The notes: generated by a model from the sequence alone, not told the origin. 57,388 nt of DNA from Yersinia entomophaga (GCF_001656035.1 NZ_CP010029.1:1813687-1871074); one strand, 5' to 3'. Numbered from the stretch's first letter, positions 30,051 through 40,326 are shown. Program-made: numbers and translations.

Positions 30051-31271
30051 TTAACAAGCTGCTTCTACGGTTTCTACCTCTCTTTGTACATAACCAAGAC
30101 GGATAGCATCAAGCGCAATCATTTTCTCTTCATTAGTCGGAATCACAGCGGCGATGACTTTCGACGCCTTAGTGGTAATAACCTGAGTAGCACCGCACTG
30201 TAATTGAGCATTCTTCGCTGAATCGGTCTCAAAACCAAAAACGGCCAGATGCTCCAATGTTAGCTGACGGATCAACGCCGAATTTTCACCCATGCCGCCA
30301 GTCAGGATTAAAGCATCAAACCGCCGCAGCGAACTGGCGTGTCCGCCGATATGTTTGGCAAGCCGATGTACAAAAACGTTTATCGCTAAACGTGCCCCCG
30401 CATGCCCTTCACGATAGGCTTTCTCTAAAACCCGCATGTCGCCGGATAAGCCAGAAATGCCCAAAAGCCCGGATTCCTTGTTTAATACATGATCCAAATC
30501 CGCCATATTTTGTCCGGTTCGATGCGCCAGATAAGCTAGTGCCCCGAAGTCCACATCACCGCTACGGGTTCCCATAACTAAACCTTCCAACGGCGTCATT
30601 CCCATTGATGTATCTACGCTTTTACCATCTTGAATGGCGCAAATAGATGCACCATTGCCGAGGTGCGCAATAATCAGACCATAGTCCTGCTTATCAAATC
30701 CGAGAATATCAACGGCTTTACTCGCCACATAGCGATAAGACGTGCCGTGAAAACCGTAGCGTCGGACACCTTGCTCGCGAAAATAACGGTAAGGCAGCGC
30801 GTAAATATATGCCTCCGGTTTCAACGTTTGGTGAAAACCTGTATCAAAAACGGCCACCTGCCTGATGCCTGGAAATAGCTGACGTGCAGCCTCAATACCA
30901 TGCAAATTTGCGTAGTTATGTAGAGGAGCCAGTGGTGAAACTTTTTTTATCTCATCAACGACGCGATCGTTAATTAACACTGATTCACTGAATATTTCAC
31001 CGCCATGGGCAACACGATGGCCGATTAAGACAATAGATTTATCCAGTCCGCACTTTGCTAACTCATCGGAAATAGCTGTCAACGCATCAGCATAATTGCC
31101 TTTACCCAGTTGAATCTTGGCGTTTTTATCAATTCTTAAAAAAGAGGCTTCGGAACCAATACCGTCTGCAATTCCTGACGTGATGGCTTCACAATTACTC
31201 AGGTTCAGGACTGAAAATTTAATCGATGATGAACCGCTGTTAATAACCAGAACCGTAGGGTTTAAAGTCAT
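30051..31271 (-). CDS. tdcD: Propionate/acetate kinase TdcD
   Basis: TdcD transfers phosphate from propionyl phosphate to ADP, the ATP-forming step of anaerobic threonine breakdown. It has 406 residues of the acetokinase family: [16 protein letters not shown] at the N-terminus, then [23 protein letters not shown] in the middle (as [10 protein letters not shown]), and LTGGMGENS near 330. The start at 31271 has GGAG upstream and gives the family N-terminus; the longer frame from 31325 runs through the tdcC-tdcD gap. It is assigned to TdcD rather than AckA because it follows tdcB and tdcC. Confidence 0.93.
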   Translation of the reverse strand: MTLNPTVLVINSGSSSIKFSVLNLSNCEAITSGIADGIGSEASFLRIDKNAKIQLGKGNYADALTAISDELAKCGLDKSIVLIGHRVAHGGEIFSESVLINDRVVDEIKKVSPLAPLHNYANLHGIEAARQLFPGIRQVAVFDTGFHQTLKPEAYIYALPYRYFREQGVRRYGFHGTSYRYVASKAVDILGFDKQDYGLIIAHLGNGASICAIQDGKSVDTSMGMTPLEGLVMGTRSGDVDFGALAYLAHRTGQNMADLDHVLNKESGLLGISGLSGDMRVLEKAYREGHAGARLAINVFVHRLAKHIGGHASSLRRFDALILTGGMGENSALIRQLTLEHLAVFGFETDSAKNAQLQCGATQVITTKASKVIAAVIPTNEEKMIALDAIRLGYVQREVETVEAAC

Positions 31272-31327
31272 GTCATTACTCCGCCCATGTATTATTGAGG
31301 GCAAGTTGAGGGCTTTTAGCGCCATAC

Positions 31328-32656
31328 TTAAACTAATTTGTAGACGATATTAAGAATGGTCAGTAGACCGACGAGAGTGACAAAGTAGTTTTCTGGGCGA
31401 CCTCTGAATCGAGCCAGCGCTGGCAGTTTATGGATGGCATACATCGGCAGCAGACACAGCAATGAGGCGATAATTGGTGCCCCCATGGCTTCAATCAAAT
31501 CGAGGATATTGGGATTGATATATGCCACTATCCAGGTCGATCCCATAATGAAAACCATGCTGATCAGATTTAACCTACCGCTGGAAACTTTGGTTTTATC
31601 ACCCTGATAACCAAATTTAACAATCAAACCATTTAGGCCTTCTAGCGTGCCGAGATAATGCCCAAAGAAAGATTTAAAAATGGCAACCAGCGCAATCAAC
31701 GAAGCGGCATACTCCAGCGTAACGGAGAAAGCTGACTGGCCTCCCGCCATGGCGGAAAAATGGTTAGCGAGATAGGACAGTACGGGAATATTCTGTACCT
31801 TGGCCTCTGCCATATTCTGAGGCGATAGCGCAAATAAGCAGCTAAAAGCAAAGAACATAACAACCGCGACCATTAACATGCTGGCTCTGCTAATAATCTG
31901 AGAACATTTTTTCTCAGTAAAACTACGACCGAATTCCGGCTCATATTCTTCACGTTTTGATACAACAAAAGAAGAAACGATCGGTGAGAAGTTAAAGGAA
32001 AACACCATGATGGAAATACCCAGCCACACCGTTACCAGTATTCCGTCATGTCCGAACAGAGAAATATCATTGACACCCACCTGCTCAATAACCGAGGTAT
32101 TCCAGTAAGGAATCAACGAAACTGAAATAAGTACCAGGCAGGCAATAAATGGAAATACCAGGAAACTCATGACCTTAACCATGAGATCTTTGCCAAAGTA
32201 AATCACTGCGGACATTAATAGCAGTAATCCTAACGCCACCAAACCTCGGTTTAGCGGAACCAACTGAAGCTGATTTTCCCAAAAGGTCATAAAGGTGTTG
32301 GTAATAGTAACGCCGTAAATCCACAGAAGTGGGCAGATAGCAAAAAAGTAAAGGAAGGTAATAACGACGCCGCCGGTTTTACCGAAGTGCTCTTCAACCG
32401 TTTCAGTAATATCCCCTGAACAATTTTTTCCTGACAAACACAAGCGAGCCAATGAGCGGTGGCAAAGAAAAGCGATTGGATAAGCCAAAAGCAACATGAT
32501 TAATATTGGAATAAGCCCGCCAATACCTGCACGAATAGGGAAAAATAGAACGCCTGCGCCTATCGCGGTGCCAAATAATCCTAAAGTCCAGGTTGTATCT
32601 GACTTACGCCACGTTTTTGTTTTGACTGGTGTTGATATAGCATTATCGATATCCAT
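31328..32656 (-). CDS. tdcC: Threonine/serine:H+ symporter TdcC
   Basis: TdcC imports L-threonine and L-serine with protons across the inner membrane for anaerobic catabolism. It has 442 residues and about eleven helices. It is very like E. coli Tdc[41 protein letters not shown] and [19 protein letters not shown] are conserved. AAGGAA lies 9 bases before the ATG. It lies 24 bases downstream of tdcB and 56 bases upstream of tdcD. Confidence 0.96.
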   Translation of the reverse strand: MDIDNAISTPVKTKTWRKSDTTWTLGLFGTAIGAGVLFFPIRAGIGGLIPILIMLLLAYPIAFLCHRSLARLCLSGKNCSGDITETVEEHFGKTGGVVITFLYFFAICPLLWIYGVTITNTFMTFWENQLQLVPLNRGLVALGLLLLMSAVIYFGKDLMVKVMSFLVFPFIACLVLISVSLIPYWNTSVIEQVGVNDISLFGHDGILVTVWLGISIMVFSFNFSPIVSSFVVSKREEYEPEFGRSFTEKKCSQIISRASMLMVAVVMFFAFSCLFALSPQNMAEAKVQNIPVLSYLANHFSAMAGGQSAFSVTLEYAASLIALVAIFKSFFGHYLGTLEGLNGLIVKFGYQGDKTKVSSGRLNLISMVFIMGSTWIVAYINPNILDLIEAMGAPIIASLLCLLPMYAIHKLPALARFRGRPENYFVTLVGLLTILNIVYKLV

Positions 32657-32680
32657 TAATAAATTCCTTATTAAGATATT

Positions 32681-33673
32681 TTACGAAATACTGCTTAACC
32701 CCGTAATTTGTGATACTCGTGATAAATCAATGTTGCCGCCTGATATAATGCTGACGGTCTTTTTGCCGGTGATATAGTCTTTTAACTTTCCGCTCAGTAA
32801 TGCCGCTGATGCTAATGCCCCTGCACCTTCGGTTATGATTTTGTTACGTTGAATAAGGTCGATCATACTTCTTCTTATTTCATCTTCGCTGACCAAGACA
32901 ATGTCATTAACCAGCGCTTTGACTATTTCAAAGGTTGCATTACCTGGGCGCGCGACATCGCAGCCATCGGCCAATGTTGAGGTTTTACGATGATTGGTAA
33001 TACTACCGTTATAATAAGAGGCCGCCATGCCATGAACGTTTTCCGATTGTACGCCGATAATATTAATAGTCGGGTTGACTGATTTGATCGCCAAAGCAAT
33101 ACCGGCAATCAAACCACCACCGCCAATAGGAACAATCACATTATCGACATCGTAAAGATCTTCGAGTATTTCCAAACCAATGGTCCCTTGGCCGGCAATC
33201 ACCTTTTCATCATCAAAGGGATGAATGAAAATTCTATTCTCCAATTCAATAATTTCACTGGCTTTGGCGATGGTGTCATTGAAGTTCTCTCCGTGCAGTA
33301 TCACCTGAGCAGAATATTCACTGGTCGCCGCAATTTTTGATTTCGGCGCACAATTTGGCATAACAACTTTGCTGTTAATGCCTAACATGGCGCAAGATAA
33401 AGAAACGCCTTGTGCATGGTTCCCTGCGGAACAGGCAACGACACCCTGTTTTTTTTCTTCTTCAGTAAGTGAACTGAGTTTATTAAATGCCCCGCGAATC
33501 TTAAATGAACCGGTACGCTGCATGTTTTCAAATTTGAGGTAAATCTCACCATGGCAACGCTCGCTAAGGTAATTTGATCTCGCCAGACCGGTTTTATAGA
33601 TATGCCCCTTTAATCTTTTTTGCGCGCTAATCACGTCGTTAATCGTCATTTTTAAGTCATTGTAAATTTTCAT
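32681..33673 (-). CDS. tdcB: Catabolic threonine dehydratase TdcB
   Basis: TdcB is a PLP enzyme that deaminates threonine to 2-oxobutyrate, and serine to pyruvate, in anaerobic catabolism. It has 330 residues, with no C-terminal regulatory domain, unlike biosynthetic IlvA. The PLP lysine is in [16 protein letters not shown]; the phosphate-binding glycine loop is [12 protein letters not shown]; the C-terminal [13 protein letters not shown] is conserved. ATG at 33673 is chosen by alignment with E. coli; its ribosome site is weak. It is the first gene of tdcBCD here; no tdcA is adjacent. Confidence 0.96.
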   Translation of the reverse strand: MKIYNDLKMTINDVISAQKRLKGHIYKTGLARSNYLSERCHGEIYLKFENMQRTGSFKIRGAFNKLSSLTEEEKKQGVVACSAGNHAQGVSLSCAMLGINSKVVMPNCAPKSKIAATSEYSAQVILHGENFNDTIAKASEIIELENRIFIHPFDDEKVIAGQGTIGLEILEDLYDVDNVIVPIGGGGLIAGIALAIKSVNPTINIIGVQSENVHGMAASYYNGSITNHRKTSTLADGCDVARPGNATFEIVKALVNDIVLVSEDEIRRSMIDLIQRNKIITEGAGALASAALLSGKLKDYITGKKTVSIISGGNIDLSRVSQITGLSSIS

Positions 33674-34486
33674 GTTTATAGCCCTGATCAATAATAATTC
33701 AAAGAATAATATATATAATAGGGCTGGATGCTACGGCACGAAAAACTGGATTAATGTGACGGAAATAGCAAAAAGAAGCGGTTGATATCTAATGAACAGT
33801 GGTTTATTTCAAGAAATGCAACGGAGTCGACATTAAGAGAGAAATTAGTTTTATTTATCTGAAAAGGTGAGGGGAATTAAATTTCACTTAAAAAACGTTT
33901 ATAACCAAATAAAATAGACAGGAAAGCAGCGGAAGAGAGCCATGAGGTAAGGAATAAGAATAAATTTAATGAAAATCAAAGCCGTCAGGCCAAAGTTTTT
34001 TACTATCATAATATTTTATCGCTATGCCTCACTCAATGTTAATAAATGGTTGTGTTTATGTTTAAATATAACAAACCTACAGTTTTAACCATAAAGTCGG
34101 ATAGATAATAAAATGTGATAACGATCACTTCATTATTCATAAAATTTTTCAGTAAAACACATATCGTCACATGTAAAAACAACGGAAATAGCACGGTATA
34201 AATCAAGAGCAATACTAAAAACATGCCTATTCGCTTTTATTCATTCACTTACCAAATTACACAACGCTTAACTTAAGATAATAAATATATCAAAATAAAA
34301 TTAATCACCAACAACAGATAACCACCGCAAAAGTAATGTAAATTACATTTTTCACAATTAATTTAAAAACGCTGTAAGAATAATAAAATTAAACACATTA
34401 TTATCATAAGCATAAATGAGCGAAAAACATAAAAATAAAATACAAATAAAAGAGAGAATAGGCACTATTAATAACGATAGAAACCG
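33674..34486. other. Divergent AT-rich region between tdcB and the cyclase gene
   Basis: The 813-base gap is strongly AT-rich and has no credible gene. It contains the CRP-like operator at 34114-34129 and a 13-base palindrome ATGTAA-A-TTACAT at 34336-34348. A minus-strand TATATT at 34065-34070 could be a -10 box for tdcB. tdcA, which is adjacent to tdcB in E. coli, is absent and left no recognised remnant. Confidence 0.5.
34114..34129. promoter_or_regulatory. CRP-like operator
   Basis: TGTGA-TAACGA-TCACT within AAATGTGATAACGATCACTT matches the extended CRP consensus at nearly every position. It lies about 440 bases ahead of tdcB and 360 bases ahead of the cyclase gene, so either could be its target. 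The E. coli tdc operon is CRP-dependent, which favours tdc. Confidence 0.7.
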
Positions 34487-35707
34487 ATGGGAAAACTAAT
34501 GCTTGTAAACAATACTTATAAAGCACCCCAAAACTGGTCGTTGCCTAAGTCAGAAGCTCTTATTTCAGGAGGAAATGCATCTGCATCTTCAATATCTAAA
34601 TTTGATATACCCAGACTAGAAGAAATAAAAACGCTTTGTGATCAAGGCTGCATAGGTATAGTGCCTGAGCATCTAATTAAATTACAGGTATTTGCTCAAG
34701 AAAATAATTGTCTGATAGGTATCAGGCCCGTGGATGTTATGGCAACAGACCTGATCAAAAATGGATACCCAACCAAGGGTTTTCATATTAAGGGAAAAAG
34801 TGCTAACTGGGGCCCTCAGGCTGCATTTATCTGCGTTAAGCAGGAGCTGAGCAAACTGGTAGATAAGCCAGATAAAATTGCGTTATTTAATCAACAAATT
34901 CAAGCCTGCATTGACGAAGGCCACGCGCAAAAAGTACCGCTGGAAATAACTGCAGCAAGGTTAGATATCTTGATGAAGAGAAATATGGTTGATATTCAGA
35001 TAGATGCTAATGGTTTCCCCATTGCGCTGGATGCCCGAACCCCCAGTGGAAAACTGTATAAATTTGAGCTGATACCAGTAAAAGAACATGCGGATTTATA
35101 TTTAGTTCAACATCATGGAGAGACCATTGAGGTGCTGGCACCGCCCGGTGAAAATAAAAAACCGCTGACCGCTGATTACGATTTATTGATGATTGCACCA
35201 CACTTACAAGAGTACGGGGCTAAAGATAATCTCCTAATCAAAGAGGTTTCCCACGATGTATTCAAACGAAACATGGATGTTTATAAGCGTCGTCGTCATA
35301 GCGAGGTAGTTAATAAATATTTTCAGGCGGAATATCTTGATCCCGCTAAATTTTATGAGCGGGAAGACAGCAATATTGGCAATGTCTCACCGCGAATCCG
35401 CGCAATGATACCACTTATAAATAAAGCTATGGTGGGCGAGGGTGAACCGGTTGTCCATCACAGCACTGACGCAGGCAGCCCGGCAAGCGACATAGCGGCA
35501 AATTTCCCCGCGACCTTCGTGCTACCAAAGCCACTAGGAAAATTGAATGATATTTGCGTGATAAAAAATATAGATGAATTTAAGGAGTTGATCATCGCCG
35601 CTAAAAACGAAAACTATTACATTCCGGTCAATCCACTATGGCCAAATGAAGTGACAAAAATACGTAGCGAGAGTTTTTCCTCCGTTATTCGACGTTTTAG
35701 TCGTTAA
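34487..35707 (+). CDS. ExoY-like / oedema-factor-type nucleotidyl cyclase toxin
   Basis: A 406-residue protein of the anthrax oedema factor/CyaA/ExoY class II cyclases, which make cAMP, cGMP or other cyclic nucleotides inside eukaryotic cells once switched on by a host factor (actin for ExoY-type, calmodulin for EF and CyaA). GYPTKGFHIKGKSANWGPQA holds Lys97 and Lys104, equal to ExoY Lys81 and Lys88. TADYDLLMIAP supplies metal-binding Asp230 and Asp232. HHSTDAGSP holds His324 and His325, but the position equal to the conserved active-site Asn (EF Asn583) is Ser331. The layout over the full length follows ExoY, so actin activation is likelier than calmodulin. No signal peptide, RTX repeats or translocation domain is present, and no secretion gene lies nearby. 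The ribosome site is weak; an ATG at 34499 is an alternative start. The gene is AT-rich, suggesting transfer. Confidence 0.9.
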   Translation: MGKLMLVNNTYKAPQNWSLPKSEALISGGNASASSISKFDIPRLEEIKTLCDQGCIGIVPEHLIKLQVFAQENNCLIGIRPVDVMATDLIKNGYPTKGFHIKGKSANWGPQAAFICVKQELSKLVDKPDKIALFNQQIQACIDEGHAQKVPLEITAARLDILMKRNMVDIQIDANGFPIALDARTPSGKLYKFELIPVKEHADLYLVQHHGETIEVLAPPGENKKPLTADYDLLMIAPHLQEYGAKDNLLIKEVSHDVFKRNMDVYKRRRHSEVVNKYFQAEYLDPAKFYEREDSNIGNVSPRIRAMIPLINKAMVGEGEPVVHHSTDAGSPASDIAANFPATFVLPKPLGKLNDICVIKNIDEFKELIIAAKNENYYIPVNPLWPNEVTKIRSESFSSVIRRFSR

Positions 35708-35799
35708 AGTAATAAATACGGATGATTTCTAACCTTTTATATATGACGTCTATTTTCCAAGGCGAATTTTTTTATTTATTCGCAGGTTTTTCGCACATT

Positions 35800-35826
35800 A
35801 AAAGCCACCTTCAAAGAAGGTGGCTA
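35800..35826 (-). terminator. Terminator of the ferredoxin-uptake operon
   Basis: On the minus strand AGCCACCTT and AAGGTGGCT (35802-35824) form a 9-base stem around CTTTG, followed by TTTTAATG. It lies 16 bases after the protease gene stop. Confidence 0.85.
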
Positions 35827-35839
35827 ACCGACGATGAAA

Positions 35840-38635
35840 TTACTTCGCTGGGCTTAGGGTAAATATTTTTGGGTTTCTTCCTAACCATTGAGCGGCTAGT
35901 GCATTGACCTGTTCTGGCGTCACCGCTTCCAACTGCTCTGCCTCTTGAGCCAGCAGGGCGAAATTGCCGTCATCACTACCAACCTGAGCCAAGGCATCAG
36001 TCCAATAACTGGCACTGTTTCGCCCTTCTTCCTGCTCAATTCGCCAAGCTTTTTTGGCTTTACTCAGCTCTAGCGGACTGATTCCTTCTTCTGCAACCTG
36101 CTTCAGCACTTTCTGCGCCAACTGCGCCATTTCTTCTGCCCTTTCTGGCGCAGAGGTAAAGTTCAATCGAGCCAAATAATAAGGCGTTGGCAACTTGGCT
36201 ACCATTTGGCTAAAGCCCAGAGTATAAACGCCGCTGGCCTGTTCCCGCAGCGCATAGCGCAAGCGTAGAGAAACCACTTTATCCATCAGTTGTAAGGCTA
36301 GCTGATTCGGCTGTGACCAGACCGCATACGATGAGAATTGCATACTAACCATAGTCTTAGGACTACTGGCTAATGGGTAGTCCTTCGACATTGCACGATT
36401 CAGCGGCTTAATGCCCAAATCACGCCAATGTAGTCGCTGCTCGGTAGCAGGAATACTTCCCATCCAACGTTCCACCAGCGTTTGCAACTTCCCTTCATCC
36501 AAAGAACCGCTAATAGTTAGTGTCATATCCTGCGTGGCGGAAAATAGCTGACGATGGCGTTGCTCTAGCCCTTTTATATTAAAGTCGCGCCACGGCCCGT
36601 TAGCTGTCACCAATAAGCGATCCCCATGTTGATAGCCTTCCTGAGTCATGCTATCGAGAAAACGGCGCTCTACCGGTTGCTTATCAATGCCCAAAGCATA
36701 GGACTGCTTCTGCCGCTCCAGCTTTTCGCCGGAAAACTGAGGCGCAGTCATTTTCAAGTGCAGCAATTGCAATAGGGATTCCAAATGTGCCGCTGGCGCA
36801 GAGCCGCGTAAACCGTGGAATAACATCTCGTCGTAAGGCGTCAGCGCCAAATCCTGCTGTTTACTCAGTTGAGCCAACTGGCGCGAGCTGTATTTTCCGT
36901 AACCGCTGGCTTCCGGTAAGCGCATCGCCCAGCTAACCTCACTGACCTCATTCTCATCTTCCAACGAACGCCCACCGGGAATACGTAATGAAATCTGCAC
37001 ATTATCTTTCATTCCCGCGTCCGATTTAACGATCACCCGCATTCCGTTGCTCAGCGTCCACAGTTGTGTATTGGCGATAGGCAAAATCTGGCGCTGTACA
37101 ACCCTCCCGGCCACCGGCGTATCTAGCGTTAAAGTCACCGCTTTGGGTTTTAGGGTGAAAGCGCCCAGCTGGGTTTGACGAGTTGCGTTCCACAACGCCG
37201 CGATAGCTTTACTATCCACCTGTTTTTTATCCGTATCTGGACCAATTAAAGCTAATCGTACTGAAGCGGTATCCAGCAATTCCGCCACCTGCGCCTGAAC
37301 GTGCTGCGGGCCAATCGCGGCCAGCCAGGTTTCCGTCATTGCTAGCTGCTGCTGTTTATCCAGCATCGGTAAATTGAGTTCAACCGCCGTAGTAAGATTA
37401 TCTGCAAGATAACCAGGCTGATAACGGCTTTCACCGGCAGCCTGCTGACGCAGTTTGGTTAATATTTGCTGACGCGCTGCATTCAGTTCTTCTGCACTCA
37501 CCGGCGTGCTGGCCATGCGCTGTAGCTCGGTAAATAGCTGTTTCAGCGTTCCGTTGTAATCACTCCCCTGCGGGCGAGCGATTAATAAATGCTGAATACG
37601 CTGATTATCCAGCAAAGCGGGCTGCTGATTAATGCTGGCAACCGAGAGCATCTCGTTATCCACCAGCAATGATAAGCGCTGGTTAAAGATGGTCAGCCAC
37701 AAAGTATCCAGCAAATCTCGCCACTGACCGTTAGCGCTATTTAAGGAAACCGGCAAATCACGCTGTAACCCCAACTGAATAATGCGCGAGCCTTGTTCTG
37801 CATCGAATAATTCACTGATTAACATGCCAGGCTGAGGCGCAAATTTCTTCCAATCTGGATTATCCTGAGCCAACGGCTGGGTAGCAGGAACGGAGAATAA
37901 CCCAGTAATTTGTTTACGCACTTCCGTAGATTTGAAGTTTCCGACAATCACCAGAGCCATTCGCTGCGGCTGATACCATTGTTGATAATAAGCCACGGCT
38001 TCAGATACCGGAGCATGCTGTACCACATCCAGCAAACCAATAGGATCGCGTTGTGCATAGCGGCTACCGTAATACCGTAGTTGCTCCAGTGACTGGTTAA
38101 TACGGAAACCCACGCCCTGACGCAAACGCCACTCCTCCACAATCACTGGCCGCTCTTTATCAAAAGCTTCGGGTTCAAAACTGATACCTGTCGCCCAATC
38201 GGACAAAATCCGCAGCCCGAGCTGAATTTGCTTTTCCTCTGCGTTAGGCAGAGAAAGCTTGTAAGTCGTGGCATTCAGACTAGTCACTGCATTAACGTGA
38301 CTTCCCAAGGTAATACCTTGTTTTTCTAGTGATTTAAAACTGGAAGTGCCGGGGAAATTACGCGTACCTTTGAACGCCATATGCTCGACAAAATGCGCTA
38401 AACCACGCTGTTTTTCACTCTCTTGCAATGAACCACTGTTCACCAGCAGCCGCATTTCCACGCCCGGCTGCGATCGCGCTAGCAAATAAACCTGTAGGCC
38501 GTTATCCAGCGTGAAGTGCTGCACATCACTGCGAATCGGCAAAGACTGCCCGTCAGATAGCTCGGTTTCACGGGTTGTCGGCGCGCAGCCCAACAATACG
38601 TAGACAAGCGACACAAGCACTAGTCGGTTAAACAT
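35840..38635 (-). CDS. pqqL: Periplasmic M16 zinc metalloprotease PqqL (FusC-like)
   Basis: A 931-residue M16 protease with two fused halves, each an M16 repeat. The inverted zinc motif His81-Phe-Val-Glu84-His85 lies in LAHFVEHMAFKG; the third ligand is the Glu pair at 167-168 in VIVEEWR. The second half lacks the zinc motif, as is usual. In Pectobacterium and E. coli the orthologue (FusC/PqqL) cleaves imported ferredoxin in the periplasm to free its iron. The signal peptide ends LLGC, so it appears to be a lipoprotein, unlike the soluble E. coli protein as recalled. AAGGAG precedes the ATG. It overlaps the upstream ABC exporter gene by 16 bases. Confidence 0.93.
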   Translation of the reverse strand: MFNRLVLVSLVYVLLGCAPTTRETELSDGQSLPIRSDVQHFTLDNGLQVYLLARSQPGVEMRLLVNSGSLQESEKQRGLAHFVEHMAFKGTRNFPGTSSFKSLEKQGITLGSHVNAVTSLNATTYKLSLPNAEEKQIQLGLRILSDWATGISFEPEAFDKERPVIVEEWRLRQGVGFRINQSLEQLRYYGSRYAQRDPIGLLDVVQHAPVSEAVAYYQQWYQPQRMALVIVGNFKSTEVRKQITGLFSVPATQPLAQDNPDWKKFAPQPGMLISELFDAEQGSRIIQLGLQRDLPVSLNSANGQWRDLLDTLWLTIFNQRLSLLVDNEMLSVASINQQPALLDNQRIQHLLIARPQGSDYNGTLKQLFTELQRMASTPVSAEELNAARQQILTKLRQQAAGESRYQPGYLADNLTTAVELNLPMLDKQQQLAMTETWLAAIGPQHVQAQVAELLDTASVRLALIGPDTDKKQVDSKAIAALWNATRQTQLGAFTLKPKAVTLTLDTPVAGRVVQRQILPIANTQLWTLSNGMRVIVKSDAGMKDNVQISLRIPGGRSLEDENEVSEVSWAMRLPEASGYGKYSSRQLAQLSKQQDLALTPYDEMLFHGLRGSAPAAHLESLLQLLHLKMTAPQFSGEKLERQKQSYALGIDKQPVERRFLDSMTQEGYQHGDRLLVTANGPWRDFNIKGLEQRHRQLFSATQDMTLTISGSLDEGKLQTLVERWMGSIPATEQRLHWRDLGIKPLNRAMSKDYPLASSPKTMVSMQFSSYAVWSQPNQLALQLMDKVVSLRLRYALREQASGVYTLGFSQMVAKLPTPYYLARLNFTSAPERAEEMAQLAQKVLKQVAEEGISPLELSKAKKAWRIEQEEGRNSASYWTDALAQVGSDDGNFALLAQEAEQLEAVTPEQVNALAAQWLGRNPKIFTLSPAK

Positions 38636-40326
38636 GGTGTAGCAACTCCTTGAGAAAAAACAGATTTTACATCCAGGTACAAGCGATGGTCGGCGAGATC
38701 GGCCAGGAATGTCTGGTGACTTACCAGTAAAATGGCGCTGTGCGGCAACGCCGAACGCAGCAACCGCAGCAGATGGCGCGCGCTGGATGCATCCAGCGCC
38801 GAGGTGGTTTCATCCAACAAAATCAACCTTGGCTTATTCAATAACAAACGGGCAAACATCAGCCGCTGCTGTTCGCCGCCGGAAAGGCGCTGTTGCCACG
38901 CCGTCGATAAGGCCAATTGATAAATGAACTGCGGCAAACCAACCTGTGTCAGGACGTCCCGATACTGTTCATCGCTAAAAGCACTGCGATCCGCTGGATA
39001 TGCCAGTAAATCGTCCAATCGCTCATGCGCCAGATATAACCGCTGCGGCAGCCAGCTCACGCTGGCGCTGCGGGTAATCTGCCCGCGGTAATGTGGCCAA
39101 TGGCCGCTGAATGCACGTAATAACGTGGATTTACCAATGCCGGATCGTCCCTGAATCAGCGTCAGGCTACCTAGCGCAGCCTCTACGAGGATGCCTCGCA
39201 GCAGTGAATTTCCATCGGCAGTTTGTAAATTCAAGCTGGCCCGTAGCGGCATCGCGTCGTCCGAAGCCGTTTCTACCGGGCTGGACGGCTCCGCTTCCAG
39301 CAGCACCACAAAGTTATACAATCGGGTTACGGTGGCCTGCCAGGCGGCAATGTCCCGATAGGAGAAAATGAACCAGCCTAGAGCACCCGCCACCTGAGCG
39401 AATGACTGACGGATTTGCATCAATCCGCCCAATAACAGTTCACCGGCGAGGAATTTTGGTAACGCGAAAAAAATCGGCGCCAATGCGCTAAGCTGCTGAT
39501 AACCGACGGTGAAGAACGATAGGTTTTTCTCATAGCGAATCAGCTGATACCAGTTATCGGCAATGGCGTGAAAACGCTGTAGCAAAGCCGCTCGCTCGTG
39601 CAATTCGCCGCGTTGGCCAGCAATAGCGTCGCTGGCTTCCCGTCGGGCAATCAGCCCACTGCGGTAATCGGCCTCACGACGCTGTTTTTCCATATTGAGC
39701 TGACGCAGCGGATAGCCGATCCAGTGGGTCAGGCCAATGCCAATCAAGGTGTAGAAAATACACACCCAGAACATGTAACCAGGAAGGGTGAAACTGTGGG
39801 ACGGCAGGGAAAAATTCAGGCTGCCAGAGAGTTGCCATAAAATGGCGGCGAACGACACCAGCGTCAGCATGGAATGCAGGAAGGTAATCAACAGACGCAG
39901 GCTAGATTCAATCAGCAAACGCACATCCTCGGCAATTCGCTGGTCTGGGTTATCTGGCTCCAATGCGTTGATTTTCAGTGCATAGTGTTGCCCGTTGCGA
40001 GAAAGCCAGCGTGCCAGAATATATTCGGTCATACCGATACGCCAACGCATGATTAGCCGTTGCTTCAAATAATCCGCAAACACCACCACCAGAATCAAAG
40101 CGCTAACCAGCACGATAAAATGCTGGAGTAACTGATAGAGAGCCTGGCTGTTTAGCTGCTGTAGCGCATTGTAAAAATCGCCGTTCCACTGGTTAAGACG
40201 CACATTAAACCAAACCGATGATAGGCTGAGCACCAGCACTATCGCCAATAGCAACCAGGCAAACCATGCGGTGCCAACGCCCCAAAAAGGCCTAGCGAGA
40301 TAACAGAACTGTTTTAACGTTTTCAT
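38620..40326 (-). CDS. yddA: YddA-type ABC transporter (FusD-like)
   Basis: A 568-residue fusion of an SbmA/BacA-like six-helix membrane domain (about 1-340) and a C-terminal ATPase (about 370-550). The Walker A motif is GRSGIGKST, the signature LSGGEQQR, and Walker B LILLDETTSALD. In the Fus model it takes up peptides left after ferredoxin cleavage; this role is inferred from the locus. The ATG at 40326 is chosen over the TTG just before it. It lies 86 bases after the receptor gene and is coupled to the protease gene by overlap. Confidence 0.9.
   Translation of the reverse strand: MKTLKQFCYLARPFWGVGTAWFAWLLLAIVLVLSLSSVWFNVRLNQWNGDFYNALQQLNSQALYQLLQHFIVLVSALILVVVFADYLKQRLIMRWRIGMTEYILARWLSRNGQHYALKINALEPDNPDQRIAEDVRLLIESSLRLLITFLHSMLTLVSFAAILWQLSGSLNFSLPSHSFTLPGYMFWVCIFYTLIGIGLTHWIGYPLRQLNMEKQRREADYRSGLIARREASDAIAGQRGELHERAALLQRFHAIADNWYQLIRYEKNLSFFTVGYQQLSALAPIFFALPKFLAGELLLGGLMQIRQSFAQVAGALGWFIFSYRDIAAWQATVTRLYNFVVLLEAEPSSPVETASDDAMPLRASLNLQTADGNSLLRGILVEAALGSLTLIQGRSGIGKSTLLRAFSGHWPHYRGQITRSASVSWLPQRLYLAHERLDDLLAYPADRSAFSDEQYRDVLTQVGLPQFIYQLALSTAWQQRLSGGEQQRLMFARLLLNKPRLILLDETTSALDASSARHLLRLLRSALPHSAILLVSHQTFLADLADHRLYLDVKSVFSQGVATPCLTD

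Noticed and set aside
34039..34224. A hydrophobic 61-codon minus-strand frame over the CRP site
   Set aside because: Its hydrophobic look comes from AT-rich DNA, and it covers an operator.
34487..35707. Calmodulin-dependent adenylate cyclase of the CyaA haemolysin type
   Set aside because: There is no RTX repeat or pore-forming region, and the full-length layout follows ExoY rather than CyaA.
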